Origin: Ignavibacteriales bacterium UBA1304
GTDB taxonomy: Bacteria > Bacteroidota > Ignavibacteria > Ignavibacteriales > Ignavibacteriaceae
Assembly: GCA_002307295.1 (NCBI GenBank)
Contig: DBTY01000020.1
Coordinates: 62,001 to 126,000 of the forward strand
Length of the DNA: 64,000 nucleotides
Direction: 5' to 3'
Part shown: piece after piece, positions 35,239 through 45,001 of the stretch
How positions within the stretch are numbered: the stretch's first letter is position 1
How the letters are laid out: each line of letters begins with the position of its first letter
Program-made: the position numbers and the translations under genes
The notes under the pieces: generated by a model
Told to the model about the DNA's origin: nothing
The model's database searches: none
What the model saw: the letters and a program-made list of their open reading frames with translations, nothing else

Positions 35239-36708
35239 TTGAACATAAAAATTATTGACTACGCCATAATTATACTATATCTTATTGGCGTAACTGTGGC
35301 AGGAGTTATTATTGGCGGAAAACAAAAAACTGCAAAAGATTACTTTCTGGGGGGCAAAAAGATGTCCTGGTGGTCGGTCGGGTTTTCCATTGTTGCCAGC
35401 GAAACCAGCACTCTTACTTTTATAAGCATCCCCGGGCTTGCATATAAAAGCAATATGCACTTCTTGCAATTGGTATTCGGCTATTTTATCGGCAGAATCA
35501 TAGTTAGTCTTGTTTTTATTCCAGCATATTACCGCGGCGATCTTGAAACAGCCTATGACTTTTTGGGCAAGCGTTTCGGGCTTTCGCTGCGCAAGTTCAC
35601 TTCATCTGTTTTTATTGTTACAAGAGTTTTAGCTTCAGGCGTAAGGCTTTTTGCTACGGCTATTCCTGTGCATATTATTACCGGTTACGATTATGTTACA
35701 TGTATACTTCTTATAGGAGTATTTACTCTTATCTATACATATGTAGGCGGTCTTAAAGCGGTAGTTTCAATGGATGTGGTTCAGTTGTTTATTTACCTTA
35801 GCGGCGCTGTTGCGGCAATGTATTTAATAATACATCATCTGCCAAATGGATGGAGCGACGTGGTTAGATACGCTACTGCAAACGGCATGAATAAATTTGA
35901 AATTTTTAATTGGAACACTGGCGGAAGTATCGTAGCCTTTCTTGCAACGCCTTATACGATAATTGGCAGCATACTTGGCGGAACATTCTTAACTATGGCT
36001 TCACACGGAACGGATCAATTATTAGTTCAGCGTTTGTTGGGATGCGAGACTAAGAGAGATAGTCAAAAAGCTCTTTATTTGGACGCTACATTTATTTTAT
36101 TGCAATTTGCATTCTTCCTTGTTCTGGGATTATGCTTATATGCTTTCTACAATGCAGTTTCGCTTCAACAGCTTGGTTTGAAGTCTTCTGACGAAATATT
36201 CCCTAAATTTATAGTAGAGAGTTTGCCGGTTGGGCTTTCTGGGATTGTGATTGCGGGCGTTTTAGCTTCTGCAATGGGAACCCTTTCTTCTTCAATCAGC
36301 TCGCTTGCTTCTTCTTCATATCTGGATTTATTCAAAGGCACTAAATTCGGAAAAACTATCACAGGGAAAAAAGAAATCGTTTGGTCCAGAATTTTTACTT
36401 TGATTTGGGGCGTAGTTCTTATAGGCGGCGCGATGCTCTTTACGGATACTAAAAACACAGTTGTAGAGCTTGGTCTTAAAATCGCTTCGTTTACTTATGG
36501 CGGATTATTGGGGACGTTTTTTCTGGGGCTGTTCTTTAAGAAGACCGGATTATTTGACGCTTTTCTAGGGTTTATTTGCGGGCTTCTTGCAATGATCTAT
36601 ATAATATATGGAACAACTATTGATTATACCTGGCATGCTTTTATTGGCTGCCTTGTAACATGTATAGTTGGCAACTTGAGCTTTTACGTGAGGGAGAAAA
36701 TTAAATAG
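35239..36708 (+). CDS. sodium:solute symporter (SLC5 family)
   Basis: A 489-aa inner-membrane carrier with about 13 spans. The SLC5 signature is seen at the start (KTAKDYFLGGKKMSWWSVGFSIVASETSTLTFISIPGLAY), and SHGTDQLLVQRLL plus the GLSGIVIAGVLASAMGTLSSSISSLAS block later; the Ser/Thr in the latter correspond to the sodium site region. The TTG start has a GGTGGG element before it. Substrate candidates include sugars, sialic acid, proline or pantothenate and cannot be decided here. A second SLC5 gene follows after 35 bp. Confidence 0.94.
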   Translation: MNIKIIDYAIIILYLIGVTVAGVIIGGKQKTAKDYFLGGKKMSWWSVGFSIVASETSTLTFISIPGLAYKSNMHFLQLVFGYFIGRIIVSLVFIPAYYRGDLETAYDFLGKRFGLSLRKFTSSVFIVTRVLASGVRLFATAIPVHIITGYDYVTCILLIGVFTLIYTYVGGLKAVVSMDVVQLFIYLSGAVAAMYLIIHHLPNGWSDVVRYATANGMNKFEIFNWNTGGSIVAFLATPYTIIGSILGGTFLTMASHGTDQLLVQRLLGCETKRDSQKALYLDATFILLQFAFFLVLGLCLYAFYNAVSLQQLGLKSSDEIFPKFIVESLPVGLSGIVIAGVLASAMGTLSSSISSLASSSYLDLFKGTKFGKTITGKKEIVWSRIFTLIWGVVLIGGAMLFTDTKNTVVELGLKIASFTYGGLLGTFFLGLFFKKTGLFDAFLGFICGLLAMIYIIYGTTIDYTWHAFIGCLVTCIVGNLSFYVREKIK

Positions 36709-36743
36709 CATATTTATTTGAATAATTTCCGGAGGACCTTAAC

Positions 36744-38525
36744 ATGCAATTAACGCTTACTGACGGGGTTGTGATTGCTTTGTATTTCATCTTCAATTTG
36801 TGCGTGGCTCTTTTTTTAAGAAAACGTGCGACAAAAAGCGTGGATGATTTTTTCGTTTCGGGTAGAAATGTTTCGTGGTGGCTTGCAGGCACTTCTATGG
36901 TGGCAACAACATTTGCCGCTGATACGCCGCTTGTAGTTACAGGGCTTGTTGCCAGAAATGGTATTGCAGGCAACTGGATTTGGTGGAGTATGGCTTTTAG
37001 CGGTATGCTAACAGTATTTTTCTATGCTAAACTTTGGAGAAGAGCCGGAGTTCTTACAGACGTTGAATTTGCCGAGATCAGGTATAGCGGTAAACCGGCT
37101 GCGTTTTTAAGAATTTTCCGCGCAATTTATCTTGGTATTCCTATCAACGTTATTATTATGGGCTGGGTTAACCTTGCTATAGTAAAAATTATGATGTTAG
37201 TGCTGGGCGTTCCAAAATTTGAAGCCCTTATCTTTGCTATTCTTATCATGTTTATCACTGCTTCTATTTCAACTATTTCTGGACTGTGGGGCGTTCTATG
37301 GACGGATATGTTCCAGTTCATTTTGAAAATGGGAATGGTTATTGTACTTGCAGTATTTGCAGTACAGGCTACCGGTGGTATGGATCAGTTAGTTTATAAA
37401 CTTCATGAAATTGATAAAACCCGTAATTCTTCAAGCTCAATTTTATCGTTGGTTCCCGACGTTAATTCGGCGTGGATGCCAATGATAACGTTCTTTGTAT
37501 ATATAGCGGTTAACTGGTGGGCTTCCTGGTATCCAGGCGCTGAACCGGGCGGCGGCGGTTATGTGGCACAGAGAATTTTTTGCGCTAAGGATGAAAAAAA
37601 CTCGCTGCTTGCTACACTATGGTTTAACGTAGCTCATTATGCTCTACGTCCATGGCCGTGGATTTTAGTGGCTCTTGTCGCAGTAGCTCGTTTTAACGGC
37701 GATCCACAATTTGCAGCAGATCCGGAATCAGGCTATGTAAGAATTTTAATTTCCGATTTGCCAGCCTATCTGCGCGGTCTGATGGTCGCGGCTTTTGCGG
37801 CGGCTTATATGTCCACTATTGGCACGCAGCTTAACTGGGGCGCAAGCTACGTAGTAAACGACGTTTATAAACGTCTGTCTAAAAAAGAACACTCTGCCAA
37901 ACATTATGTAAGAGCTTCGCAGGTAGTTACAATGTTCCTTATGATCGTTTCGGCTGTAGTAACTTTCTACATGGATTCGATTGGCGGGGCATGGAAATTC
38001 CTTATGGCAATCGGCGCTGGAACAGGATTAGTTTATATCTTACGCTGGTTCTGGTGGAGAATAAACGCTTGGAGCGAAATTTCCGCTATGGCATGCGCTT
38101 TTGTAGTTTCGGTGGTCTTGCAGGTCTGGTTTAAATTTGACGAAGGAGATCCGGTACAATTTGCTCATCTGTTGTTAATTACTGTTTCTATTACAACGGC
38201 TGTTTGGCTTATTGTTACATTCCTTACAAAACCTGAACCCAAAGACGTATTACTATCTTTCTACCGTAAAGTAAGGCCTAACGTTAGAATGTGGGGCCCT
38301 ATAGCCAAAGAAGCTACGGATGTTATTCCTGTAAAAGACGGATTATTCAATCTACGCAATTGGTTCTGCGGCGTAGCGATGATTTACTGCATACTTTTAG
38401 GAACAGGAAAAATCCTACTTGGCGCTCCATTATTTGGAATTATTTTATTAGTTATTGGTCTTGCCTTAGGAGCTGTGCTCTATTTTGGCATGAAAAAGCG
38501 GGGTTGGGAATCCCTTGCAAACTGA
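36744..38525 (+). CDS. sodium:solute symporter (SLC5 family), larger form
   Basis: A 593-aa carrier of the same superfamily but a different branch, with about 14-15 spans. Landmarks are KSVDDFFVSGRNVSWWLAGTSMVATTFAADTP near the start, WYPGAEPGGGGYVAQRIF and LRGLMVAAFAAAYMSTIGTQLNWGASY, followed by extra C-terminal spans. A GGAGG Shine-Dalgarno precedes the ATG. It is divergent from its upstream neighbour, so the pair is not a recent duplication. This branch is common in Bacteroidota; the substrate is unknown. Its end overlaps the HAD gene by 11 bp. Confidence 0.93.
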   Translation: MQLTLTDGVVIALYFIFNLCVALFLRKRATKSVDDFFVSGRNVSWWLAGTSMVATTFAADTPLVVTGLVARNGIAGNWIWWSMAFSGMLTVFFYAKLWRRAGVLTDVEFAEIRYSGKPAAFLRIFRAIYLGIPINVIIMGWVNLAIVKIMMLVLGVPKFEALIFAILIMFITASISTISGLWGVLWTDMFQFILKMGMVIVLAVFAVQATGGMDQLVYKLHEIDKTRNSSSSILSLVPDVNSAWMPMITFFVYIAVNWWASWYPGAEPGGGGYVAQRIFCAKDEKNSLLATLWFNVAHYALRPWPWILVALVAVARFNGDPQFAADPESGYVRILISDLPAYLRGLMVAAFAAAYMSTIGTQLNWGASYVVNDVYKRLSKKEHSAKHYVRASQVVTMFLMIVSAVVTFYMDSIGGAWKFLMAIGAGTGLVYILRWFWWRINAWSEISAMACAFVVSVVLQVWFKFDEGDPVQFAHLLLITVSITTAVWLIVTFLTKPEPKDVLLSFYRKVRPNVRMWGPIAKEATDVIPVKDGLFNLRNWFCGVAMIYCILLGTGKILLGAPLFGIILLVIGLALGAVLYFGMKKRGWESLAN

Positions 38526-39372
38526 TAGTAATATTCTAAAAAATATTAAGCTTGTTGTATTTGATATTGACGGGACTCTGATTACAAGCAAAGGCGATAT
38601 TGACGCTCAAACGGCTAAGCTTGTAAAAAGATTGCAAAACGATTTTGAAGTTTGCTTCAGTTTTGCGTCAGGCAGGCTGCATTCTGCAGTTACTGATTAC
38701 GCAAAGGAGCTGAATATAAGAGTCCCGCTAATTTCTCTTGATGGTTCATTGATAAAGGCTGCTGACGCTGATAAATCTATTTTTGAAGCGATTGTAAATG
38801 AAAGTCATATTTACAAAACTATTAAACTTGCAGACAGGTTTTTAGTTAAAATAGCCCTTTGTCATGCAAATGAGATTTTTTATACGGAAAATAATGAAGC
38901 CCTGCTTGGTATTACAAACAGATTTGGCGCAAAGTTTACTCTTGTCGATTCGTATAAAGAAGTCTATGATAAAACGCTTGAAATATTTTTAGCCGGCGAA
39001 AATTACGACTATATAAAATATATCAGCGAAAAAATGAGTTTCCCTTATTCGTTTGGTCTTAGCTGCAATTATTCTAAGTCTCAATCGAATAAGGGAATTT
39101 ATTATCTTGAAATAAGAAAAAAAGGCTGTACAAAAAAAACTGGGTTGATAAAGTTACTTAAATATTTGAAATTAAATATAAGGAACTGCGCAATAATGGG
39201 AGATTGGTATAACGACTTGCCATTATTTGAAACCAAGGCATACAAAGTAGCTATTGAAAACGCAGTCCCAGAAATTAAACGTATGGCGGATCTTGTTACA
39301 AAAAACGATAATAACAATGGCGGGGTTTCCGAATTTTTAGAAAAGCTTCTAAAAGCTAAAATGGAATCCTAA
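38515..39372 (+). CDS. Cof-type HAD-IIB phosphatase
   Basis: A 285-aa haloacid-dehalogenase-type hydrolase. The nucleophile motif FDIDGTLI has Asp17 and Asp19; the sugar-phosphatase type IIB cap fills the middle, and the C-terminal metal motif is IMGDWYNDLPLFE. Such enzymes dephosphorylate sugar phosphates or flavin-like cofactors. The TTG at 38515 lies within the end of the symporter gene and no Shine-Dalgarno is obvious, consistent with coupled translation. It abuts the next gene, whose ATG overlaps the TAA stop by one base. Confidence 0.92.
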   Translation: MQTDSNILKNIKLVVFDIDGTLITSKGDIDAQTAKLVKRLQNDFEVCFSFASGRLHSAVTDYAKELNIRVPLISLDGSLIKAADADKSIFEAIVNESHIYKTIKLADRFLVKIALCHANEIFYTENNEALLGITNRFGAKFTLVDSYKEVYDKTLEIFLAGENYDYIKYISEKMSFPYSFGLSCNYSKSQSNKGIYYLEIRKKGCTKKTGLIKLLKYLKLNIRNCAIMGDWYNDLPLFETKAYKVAIENAVPEIKRMADLVTKNDNNNGGVSEFLEKLLKAKMES

Positions 39373-41573
39373 TGGATGAGAAAAGGAGTATATTTAAGGA
39401 TAGTCTAAGGGTAAAACTTCTGATTATCTTTGCGGCAGTTTTTCTGATTGTATTGATGTTTCCGAAAGGAGAGTCGATTGAATCGGAAGTTACTGTTGGA
39501 GCTATTTGGATTCAAGACGATTTGATTGCGCCTTTTAGTTTTCCTCTAAATAAAGACCCTGAAATGTATAAGAGAGAGTTAGCCAAAGCTACGGCTAGCG
39601 TATATCCAATATTTATAAAAGATGAATGTGCCTTTCGTAATAGCCTCGATTCATTAAAAGAGTATACGAAATTTCTTTTAGCCTCTGTGGATAGCGCAAT
39701 AAATTATAATCTACCGGAAACTTTCAATCCTTCGTTTCTTAGTCCCAGTTCTTTCCGGCTTCTTACTTCAATACGCTCCAAAGAAAAAACGCCTTCTTCT
39801 AAAAAACTGACAAAAAATGAATTATTTAGCTTATCTGAATCTATTCTAACAAAATTGTATGCAAACAATATTATAAATCTAAATTATAATCAGATTGAAA
39901 AAGAAAGTATTGCCATACGGACAAAAAATATCGACAGGATGGAGTCTAAATTTAAGTCCAGAGAATTAGTAGGGATCAAATCTTTTATCAGCGATGAATT
40001 AAGCCGCGTTAAAGCCACTAACGAATTTAAATATTTAATGCAGGAATATATTTATCACTTCGCTACTTATAACCTGTCGTTCAATTCAAAGCTAACCGCC
40101 GAAGAAATAGAGCAGGCGCACAATAAAATTTCAAAATACGCTGGTATAGTAAACGAAAACGAAAGAATTGTAGGGAAACATGATCGCGTTAATCCTGACG
40201 TTAAGCTTAAAATAGATTCATATAAAGAAGCCAAAGGAGCTAAAATTGGGCTTGAAGGGCTGATACTTCAGTTTATTGGCAAGTTTCTGCATATCGCATT
40301 TTTGCTTACGCTTATAAGTATTTATATCTATTTATTCAGGAAGAATATTTTTAACGATAACGTTAAAATCCTTTTATTAGGCATAAATTTACTGTTTATA
40401 TGTTTTCTTACTTTTATAGCAAATCAGGTAAATATAAAAGCTCCTATTGAATTGCTTATAGTAGTGCCTGTAGCGTCGATGCTGCTTACGGTATTATTCG
40501 ATTCGAGAATTGGTTTTTATTCTACCGTTATTATTTCTCTTGTAGCAGGCGCGCTGAGAGGGAACGATTATTCTTTTGTGGCTATGAATATCTGCGCTGG
40601 ATCTTTGGCTGTTTATACTGTAAGAGATATAAAAAACAGGAGCCAGATTTTCCGCTCGTTCAGTTACATCTTTATTGGTTATGCCGTGTCGTTAATAGCT
40701 TTTGGTTTGGAGAGATTTGAATCGTTTGATACAATTGTTTATGAACTTGCTTTTGCCGGCACTAACGCGCTTATAAGCCCGGTTTTAACTTATGGGATGC
40801 TTATTTTCTTCGAGCGTATTTTTAAGATAACTACCGACCTGACTCTGTTAGAGTTGTCAAATTTAGATCAGCCGCTTTTAAAAGAATTAGCAAGAAAAGC
40901 TCCCGGTTCTTTCAGTCATTCAATGACAATGGGAACGCTTGCAGAAAATGCAGCCGAATCAATAAACGCAAATCCGTTGCTTGTAAGAGTCGGCGCATAT
41001 TACCATGATATCGGAAAAATTTTAGCTCCTCAAAACTTTGTTGAAAATCAGCTGAATGAAGTTAATATACACGAAAAATTAGCGCCAGAAGAAAGCGTAA
41101 GAATAATAAAGGAACATGTAAACTCCGGTATAAAATTGGCTAAAGAAAACGATCTTCCCGCCGAAGTGATTGATTTTATTCCTATGCACCACGGAACAAC
41201 CGTAGTAAATTATTTTTATGCAAAAGCAAAAAGTCTGTATGGCGATGAGAATGTAAAAAAAGATACGTACCGCTATCCGGGGCCAAAACCTAATTCTAAA
41301 GAAACGGCTATTATAATGCTTGCAGACGCGTGCGAATCAACTGTGAGAGCGATAGAAGACCCGGATAAAACTAAAGTAGAAAATGTAATTGATAATATCG
41401 TTAAAGCCAGGATGGAAGATGGTCAGTTTGACGAATCGCCTTTAACGTTTAGCGATACTAAAAAAATTAAAGAAGCCTTCCTGAATATTCTTATTGGTCA
41501 GCATCACAAGAGAATCAGATATCCGAAACAGGATGAGATGGAAAAAGGATCCAGCGATAAAGAAAGCGAATGA
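39372..41573 (+). CDS. 7TM-HD phosphohydrolase, PgpH-like (probable cyclic-di-AMP phosphodiesterase)
   Basis: A 733-aa membrane protein. A first span near 12-28 precedes a large extracytoplasmic 7TMR-HDED domain (about 30-295). Seven spans follow (about 300-480), then a cytoplasmic HD domain with FSHSMTMGTLAENAA (His near 516), YYHDIGKI and PMHHGTT. In Listeria PgpH this architecture hydrolyses cyclic di-AMP. It points to cyclic di-AMP signalling for osmotic or wall control in this organism, though no DacA-type cyclase lies in the window. The xer gene overlaps its stop by 4 bp (ATGA). Confidence 0.92.
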   Translation: MDEKRSIFKDSLRVKLLIIFAAVFLIVLMFPKGESIESEVTVGAIWIQDDLIAPFSFPLNKDPEMYKRELAKATASVYPIFIKDECAFRNSLDSLKEYTKFLLASVDSAINYNLPETFNPSFLSPSSFRLLTSIRSKEKTPSSKKLTKNELFSLSESILTKLYANNIINLNYNQIEKESIAIRTKNIDRMESKFKSRELVGIKSFISDELSRVKATNEFKYLMQEYIYHFATYNLSFNSKLTAEEIEQAHNKISKYAGIVNENERIVGKHDRVNPDVKLKIDSYKEAKGAKIGLEGLILQFIGKFLHIAFLLTLISIYIYLFRKNIFNDNVKILLLGINLLFICFLTFIANQVNIKAPIELLIVVPVASMLLTVLFDSRIGFYSTVIISLVAGALRGNDYSFVAMNICAGSLAVYTVRDIKNRSQIFRSFSYIFIGYAVSLIAFGLERFESFDTIVYELAFAGTNALISPVLTYGMLIFFERIFKITTDLTLLELSNLDQPLLKELARKAPGSFSHSMTMGTLAENAAESINANPLLVRVGAYYHDIGKILAPQNFVENQLNEVNIHEKLAPEESVRIIKEHVNSGIKLAKENDLPAEVIDFIPMHHGTTVVNYFYAKAKSLYGDENVKKDTYRYPGPKPNSKETAIIMLADACESTVRAIEDPDKTKVENVIDNIVKARMEDGQFDESPLTFSDTKKIKEAFLNILIGQHHKRIRYPKQDEMEKGSSDKESE

Positions 41574-42469
41574 AAGATTTCCTAAACGAATACCTTACAA
41601 CTTTAAAATTTGAAAAGAACCTTTCGGAAAATTCGATTGCTTCTTACAGGATTGACTTATCCGCATTTTTAAGATTTCTTGAAGGCGCAGGCGTTTCTGA
41701 CGCAAACGAAATTACTCCATTATTAATCCTTGATTTTTTTAAGATACTAAAAGATTTAGGACTTTCCAGTTCTTCAGCGGCAAGATATTTTTCATCGCTT
41801 AAAGGATTTTTAACTTATTTATTTAGAAGCCGCTACATCGAAAAAAATCCGATAGAAAAAGTGTCGTCTCCTAAGCTATCAAAAAAACTGCCTCAGGTGT
41901 TGTCAATTCAGGAAGTGGAAGCTATTTTATCCAAACCTGATATAGAAAATAAATTTGGTCTCAGAGATAAAGCAATACTGGAAACTTTGTACGCCTGCGG
42001 TTTGCGGGTGTCTGAACTGATAGGACTTAAAACTAATAATCTTTATTTTGAAGAAGAAATAATTCGCGTATTTGGCAAAGGCTCAAAAGAACGATTTGTA
42101 CCTATAGGCGGCAGCGCAATGAAATGGGTGACGGAATATCTAAAAAACAGCCGCCCTTTATTAGGCGGTAAAAGCGGCAAGTTGAAAGGCGAAGGTTTTG
42201 TGTTTCTTAATGTAAGAGGGACGAAGCTTTCACGAATGGGAGTTTGGAAAATTGTAAATAAATATTTGCAGGAAGCTAAAATTCACAAGGATGTTCATCC
42301 GCATACTTTCAGACATTCTTTTGCAACTCACTTGTTAGAGGGGGGCGCAGACCTTAGAGCAGTTCAGGAAATGCTTGGGCACGTAGATATTTCTACTACG
42401 CAGATTTATACGCACATAGACAGAGACTATATAATTCAGGTTCATAAACAATTTCACCCCAGAGGATAA
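41570..42469 (+). CDS. xerD: site-specific tyrosine recombinase XerC/XerD type
   Basis: A 299-aa recombinase that resolves chromosome dimers at dif, normally with FtsK (gene at 21379). The N-terminal SAM-like core-binding domain (about 1-95) is followed by the catalytic domain with Arg146 (CGLRVSELIGLK), His245 and Arg248 (HPHTFRHSFATHLL), His271 (LGHVDISTTQIYTH) and the nucleophile Tyr280. All residues are present. Length and lack of integrase-type neighbours argue for the housekeeping enzyme. XerC versus XerD cannot be settled here; the symbol is the closer-looking choice. Confidence 0.88.
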   Translation: MKDFLNEYLTTLKFEKNLSENSIASYRIDLSAFLRFLEGAGVSDANEITPLLILDFFKILKDLGLSSSSAARYFSSLKGFLTYLFRSRYIEKNPIEKVSSPKLSKKLPQVLSIQEVEAILSKPDIENKFGLRDKAILETLYACGLRVSELIGLKTNNLYFEEEIIRVFGKGSKERFVPIGGSAMKWVTEYLKNSRPLLGGKSGKLKGEGFVFLNVRGTKLSRMGVWKIVNKYLQEAKIHKDVHPHTFRHSFATHLLEGGADLRAVQEMLGHVDISTTQIYTHIDRDYIIQVHKQFHPRG

Positions 42470-42473
42470 CAAT

Positions 42474-43133
42474 TTGAACGGAATAGAAGTAAGCCAAAAG
42501 TTAATTTCATTTTTAACTTTTTTACCGCTTTTCTTTATATCGCTTACTATACACGAATTTGCTCATGCTTATTCGGCTTATAAACTTGGCGATAATACCG
42601 CTAAGGATTTAGGAAGGCTTTCGCTAAATCCGATCAAACATCTTGATCTGATTGGGTCTGTTATTATGCCTATTATGTCCTTCGCTTCGGGGTTTGCTCT
42701 TATAGGCTGGGCCAAACCTGTTCCGGTAAACAGAGCTAATCTTAAGAACGGACTTAGAGACGATGCGGTGGTTTCGTTTGCCGGTCCGCTTTCTAATCTT
42801 GTTCTTGCCGTCATATTTTTCTTTTGCTTCCTTGCGCTGTTTCATAATCATGGTCTGATGGGCTCATATAATAAAGCTGCCGCCGATATGATATGGTATG
42901 GATTTTATTTTAACATATTCCTTTTCTTTTTTAATCTGATCCCGATTCCTCCGCTTGACGGATCGTTTATCTTATACGATTTATTCCCAAACAAAATAAC
43001 GGCTAAATTATTAAGCTTTGGATTGTACGGTTCGCTTATTTTGATGTTTTTTATTTATAGTCCGCTATGGGGAATATTTATGAAATTAATTACTTTTGTG
43101 ATGGAAATATTTATTAACCTTGCCGGGATCTGA
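42474..43133 (+). CDS. site-2 protease family (M50) membrane metalloprotease
   Basis: A 219-aa membrane protease with about six spans. The zinc motif HEFAH (His27, Glu28, His31) lies in the first span and the third ligand in FNLIPIPPLDGSF (Asp near 162). It is the short form without PDZ domains (unlike RseP), similar to the YwhC/FtsH-neighbour type proteases. Possible substrates are membrane-anchored regulators such as anti-sigma factors, but no link to the RskA-like protein at 621 can be shown. TTG start, with AGAGGATAA upstream. Confidence 0.92.
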   Translation: MNGIEVSQKLISFLTFLPLFFISLTIHEFAHAYSAYKLGDNTAKDLGRLSLNPIKHLDLIGSVIMPIMSFASGFALIGWAKPVPVNRANLKNGLRDDAVVSFAGPLSNLVLAVIFFFCFLALFHNHGLMGSYNKAAADMIWYGFYFNIFLFFFNLIPIPPLDGSFILYDLFPNKITAKLLSFGLYGSLILMFFIYSPLWGIFMKLITFVMEIFINLAGI

Positions 43134-43138
43134 TTTAT

Positions 43139-45001
43139 TTGAATACATATTTAAGAATATTAACTTATGCCAAACCGTATTGGAAACATTTATCCATTTC
43201 GGTAATATGCACAATAATTTATGCGCTGCTAAACGCAGCTTCTATTTATCTTACAATACCACTGCTTGATACTTTATTTCAGGAGTCGTCAAGAACGTCT
43301 ACGCAGGTTACCAGTCAGACTGTAGAAGTAACAAAATCGGTTATGCCTAAATGGGTTTTGGAAATACGCGATTCCGTATCGTATTCGTTTAACTCGTATG
43401 TTTTTAGCGGCAGTAAAACCGACGCTTTAGTAAAAATATGCATTATAATTTTATTAGCTTTTCTAATTAAGAATATTGCCGGTTATATGCAGGCGTATTT
43501 TCTTTCATATGTGGAGCAGGGAATAATGAAGGATATGCGAAACGCAGCGTATATCCATTTGCATAAGCTGCCGATGAGTTATTTTAAAAATGAAAGAGTC
43601 GGCAATCTTATATCCAGAATTACAAATGACGTTAACGTAATTCAGTCGAGCGTTTCCGCAGCCTTTCTTAATCTTGTCCGCGAGCCTTTAACAATAGTAG
43701 TGCTAATTGGAATGGCTATAGGCATAAGCTGGCGGCTTACGCTGCTTGCAGTATTAATACTGCCTTTTACTATGCTGATAATTTCATGGATAGGGCTTTT
43801 GTTGCGTAAACAAAGCTCGGTTATTCAAAGCAAAATGGCTGATATTACAAGCATCCTTCAGGAAACAATTTCCGGCGTAAAAATAGTTAAAGCGTTTGGT
43901 AAAGAGGATTATGAAAATAAAAAATTCTTAACCGAGACTAAATCTTTTTTCAGACTAATGCTTAAAATATCCAGATTAAGGAACGCATCGCCGCCTATAA
44001 CTGAGTTTCTTAGCATGGTGGTCGGCGTAGTGATTATTTATTATGGCGGAAGACTCGTTTTGGAAGATCATACATTGAAGGCCGCTGAGTTTCTTGGATT
44101 TTTATTCGCAATATTTCAGCTGATGCCTCCAATTAAGGAGTTGAGCAGCGTTGTTAACAGAATTCAGGAATCCGCAGCTGCAGGCGATCGCGTGTTTGAA
44201 ATTATTGATACTAAACCAAATATATTTGATATTGAAAATCCGAAAATTGTTTCGGAGTTTAAAAATGATATTTGTTTTAAAAACGTTTCTTTCCATTATG
44301 ACGACTCAAATGAAATTATATTGAATGATATAAGCTTCAAAGTTAACCGCGGCGAAATAATTGCCCTTGTTGGTCCGAGCGGCGGAGGCAAGACTACTTT
44401 GGTGGATTTGATTCCTCGTTTTCATGATCCGAGTTCCGGAGAAATATTGCTTGACGGAATTAATATTAAAGATATTAAAATTGAACGCTTAAGAAGCATG
44501 ATGGGTATTGTTACGCAGGAAACTTTTCTGTTTAACGAATCGATAAAAAGAAATATCGCCTACGGTCTTGAAAATTATCCGGATGAAAAAATTATTGAAG
44601 CCGCAAAGACTGCAAACGCCCATAATTTTATTTGCGAAATGCCAAACGGGTACGAGACTATCATTGGCGAACGAGGCTTGAAAATATCAGGCGGGCAGCG
44701 TCAGCGCCTTTCTATTGCGCGCGCTTTGTTAAAAAATCCGCCAATTATGATTTTTGACGAAGCTACTTCGGCTCTTGATAACGAATCGGAACTGTTAGTG
44801 CAGGAAGCCATAGATAGAATGATGGTGAACAGAACTACATTTGTTATAGCGCACAGACTTAGCACAATCAGGAATGCAAATCGTATCATCGTAATTGAAG
44901 GTGGAAAAATTGTGCAGATGGGCAAACATGAAGAACTGATAAAAGACATAAACGGACTTTATAATAAATTTTATGAAATGCAATTTAGAGAGCAAAAATG
45001 A
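43139..45001 (+). CDS. msbA: MsbA-like ABC exporter (fused membrane and ATPase domains)
   Basis: A 620-aa half-transporter with six spans (about 15-340) and an ATPase domain. Walker A is GPSGGGKTT (412-420), the signature SGGQRQR near 518 and Walker B IMIFDEAT near 540. It has the length and order of lipid A flippase MsbA but with a roughly 60-residue insert between the first two spans (about 45-105), seen in related exporters. Its neighbour is an O-antigen ligase-like gene (4-bp overlap), supporting a role in lipopolysaccharide export. TTG start. Confidence 0.87.
   Translation: MNTYLRILTYAKPYWKHLSISVICTIIYALLNAASIYLTIPLLDTLFQESSRTSTQVTSQTVEVTKSVMPKWVLEIRDSVSYSFNSYVFSGSKTDALVKICIIILLAFLIKNIAGYMQAYFLSYVEQGIMKDMRNAAYIHLHKLPMSYFKNERVGNLISRITNDVNVIQSSVSAAFLNLVREPLTIVVLIGMAIGISWRLTLLAVLILPFTMLIISWIGLLLRKQSSVIQSKMADITSILQETISGVKIVKAFGKEDYENKKFLTETKSFFRLMLKISRLRNASPPITEFLSMVVGVVIIYYGGRLVLEDHTLKAAEFLGFLFAIFQLMPPIKELSSVVNRIQESAAAGDRVFEIIDTKPNIFDIENPKIVSEFKNDICFKNVSFHYDDSNEIILNDISFKVNRGEIIALVGPSGGGKTTLVDLIPRFHDPSSGEILLDGINIKDIKIERLRSMMGIVTQETFLFNESIKRNIAYGLENYPDEKIIEAAKTANAHNFICEMPNGYETIIGERGLKISGGQRQRLSIARALLKNPPIMIFDEATSALDNESELLVQEAIDRMMVNRTTFVIAHRLSTIRNANRIIVIEGGKIVQMGKHEELIKDINGLYNKFYEMQFREQK

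Noticed and set aside
41570..42469. Phage or genomic-island integrase
   Set aside because: Length, intact Xer motifs, ATGA coupling to a housekeeping gene and absence of att-like repeats or cargo point to the dif recombinase.
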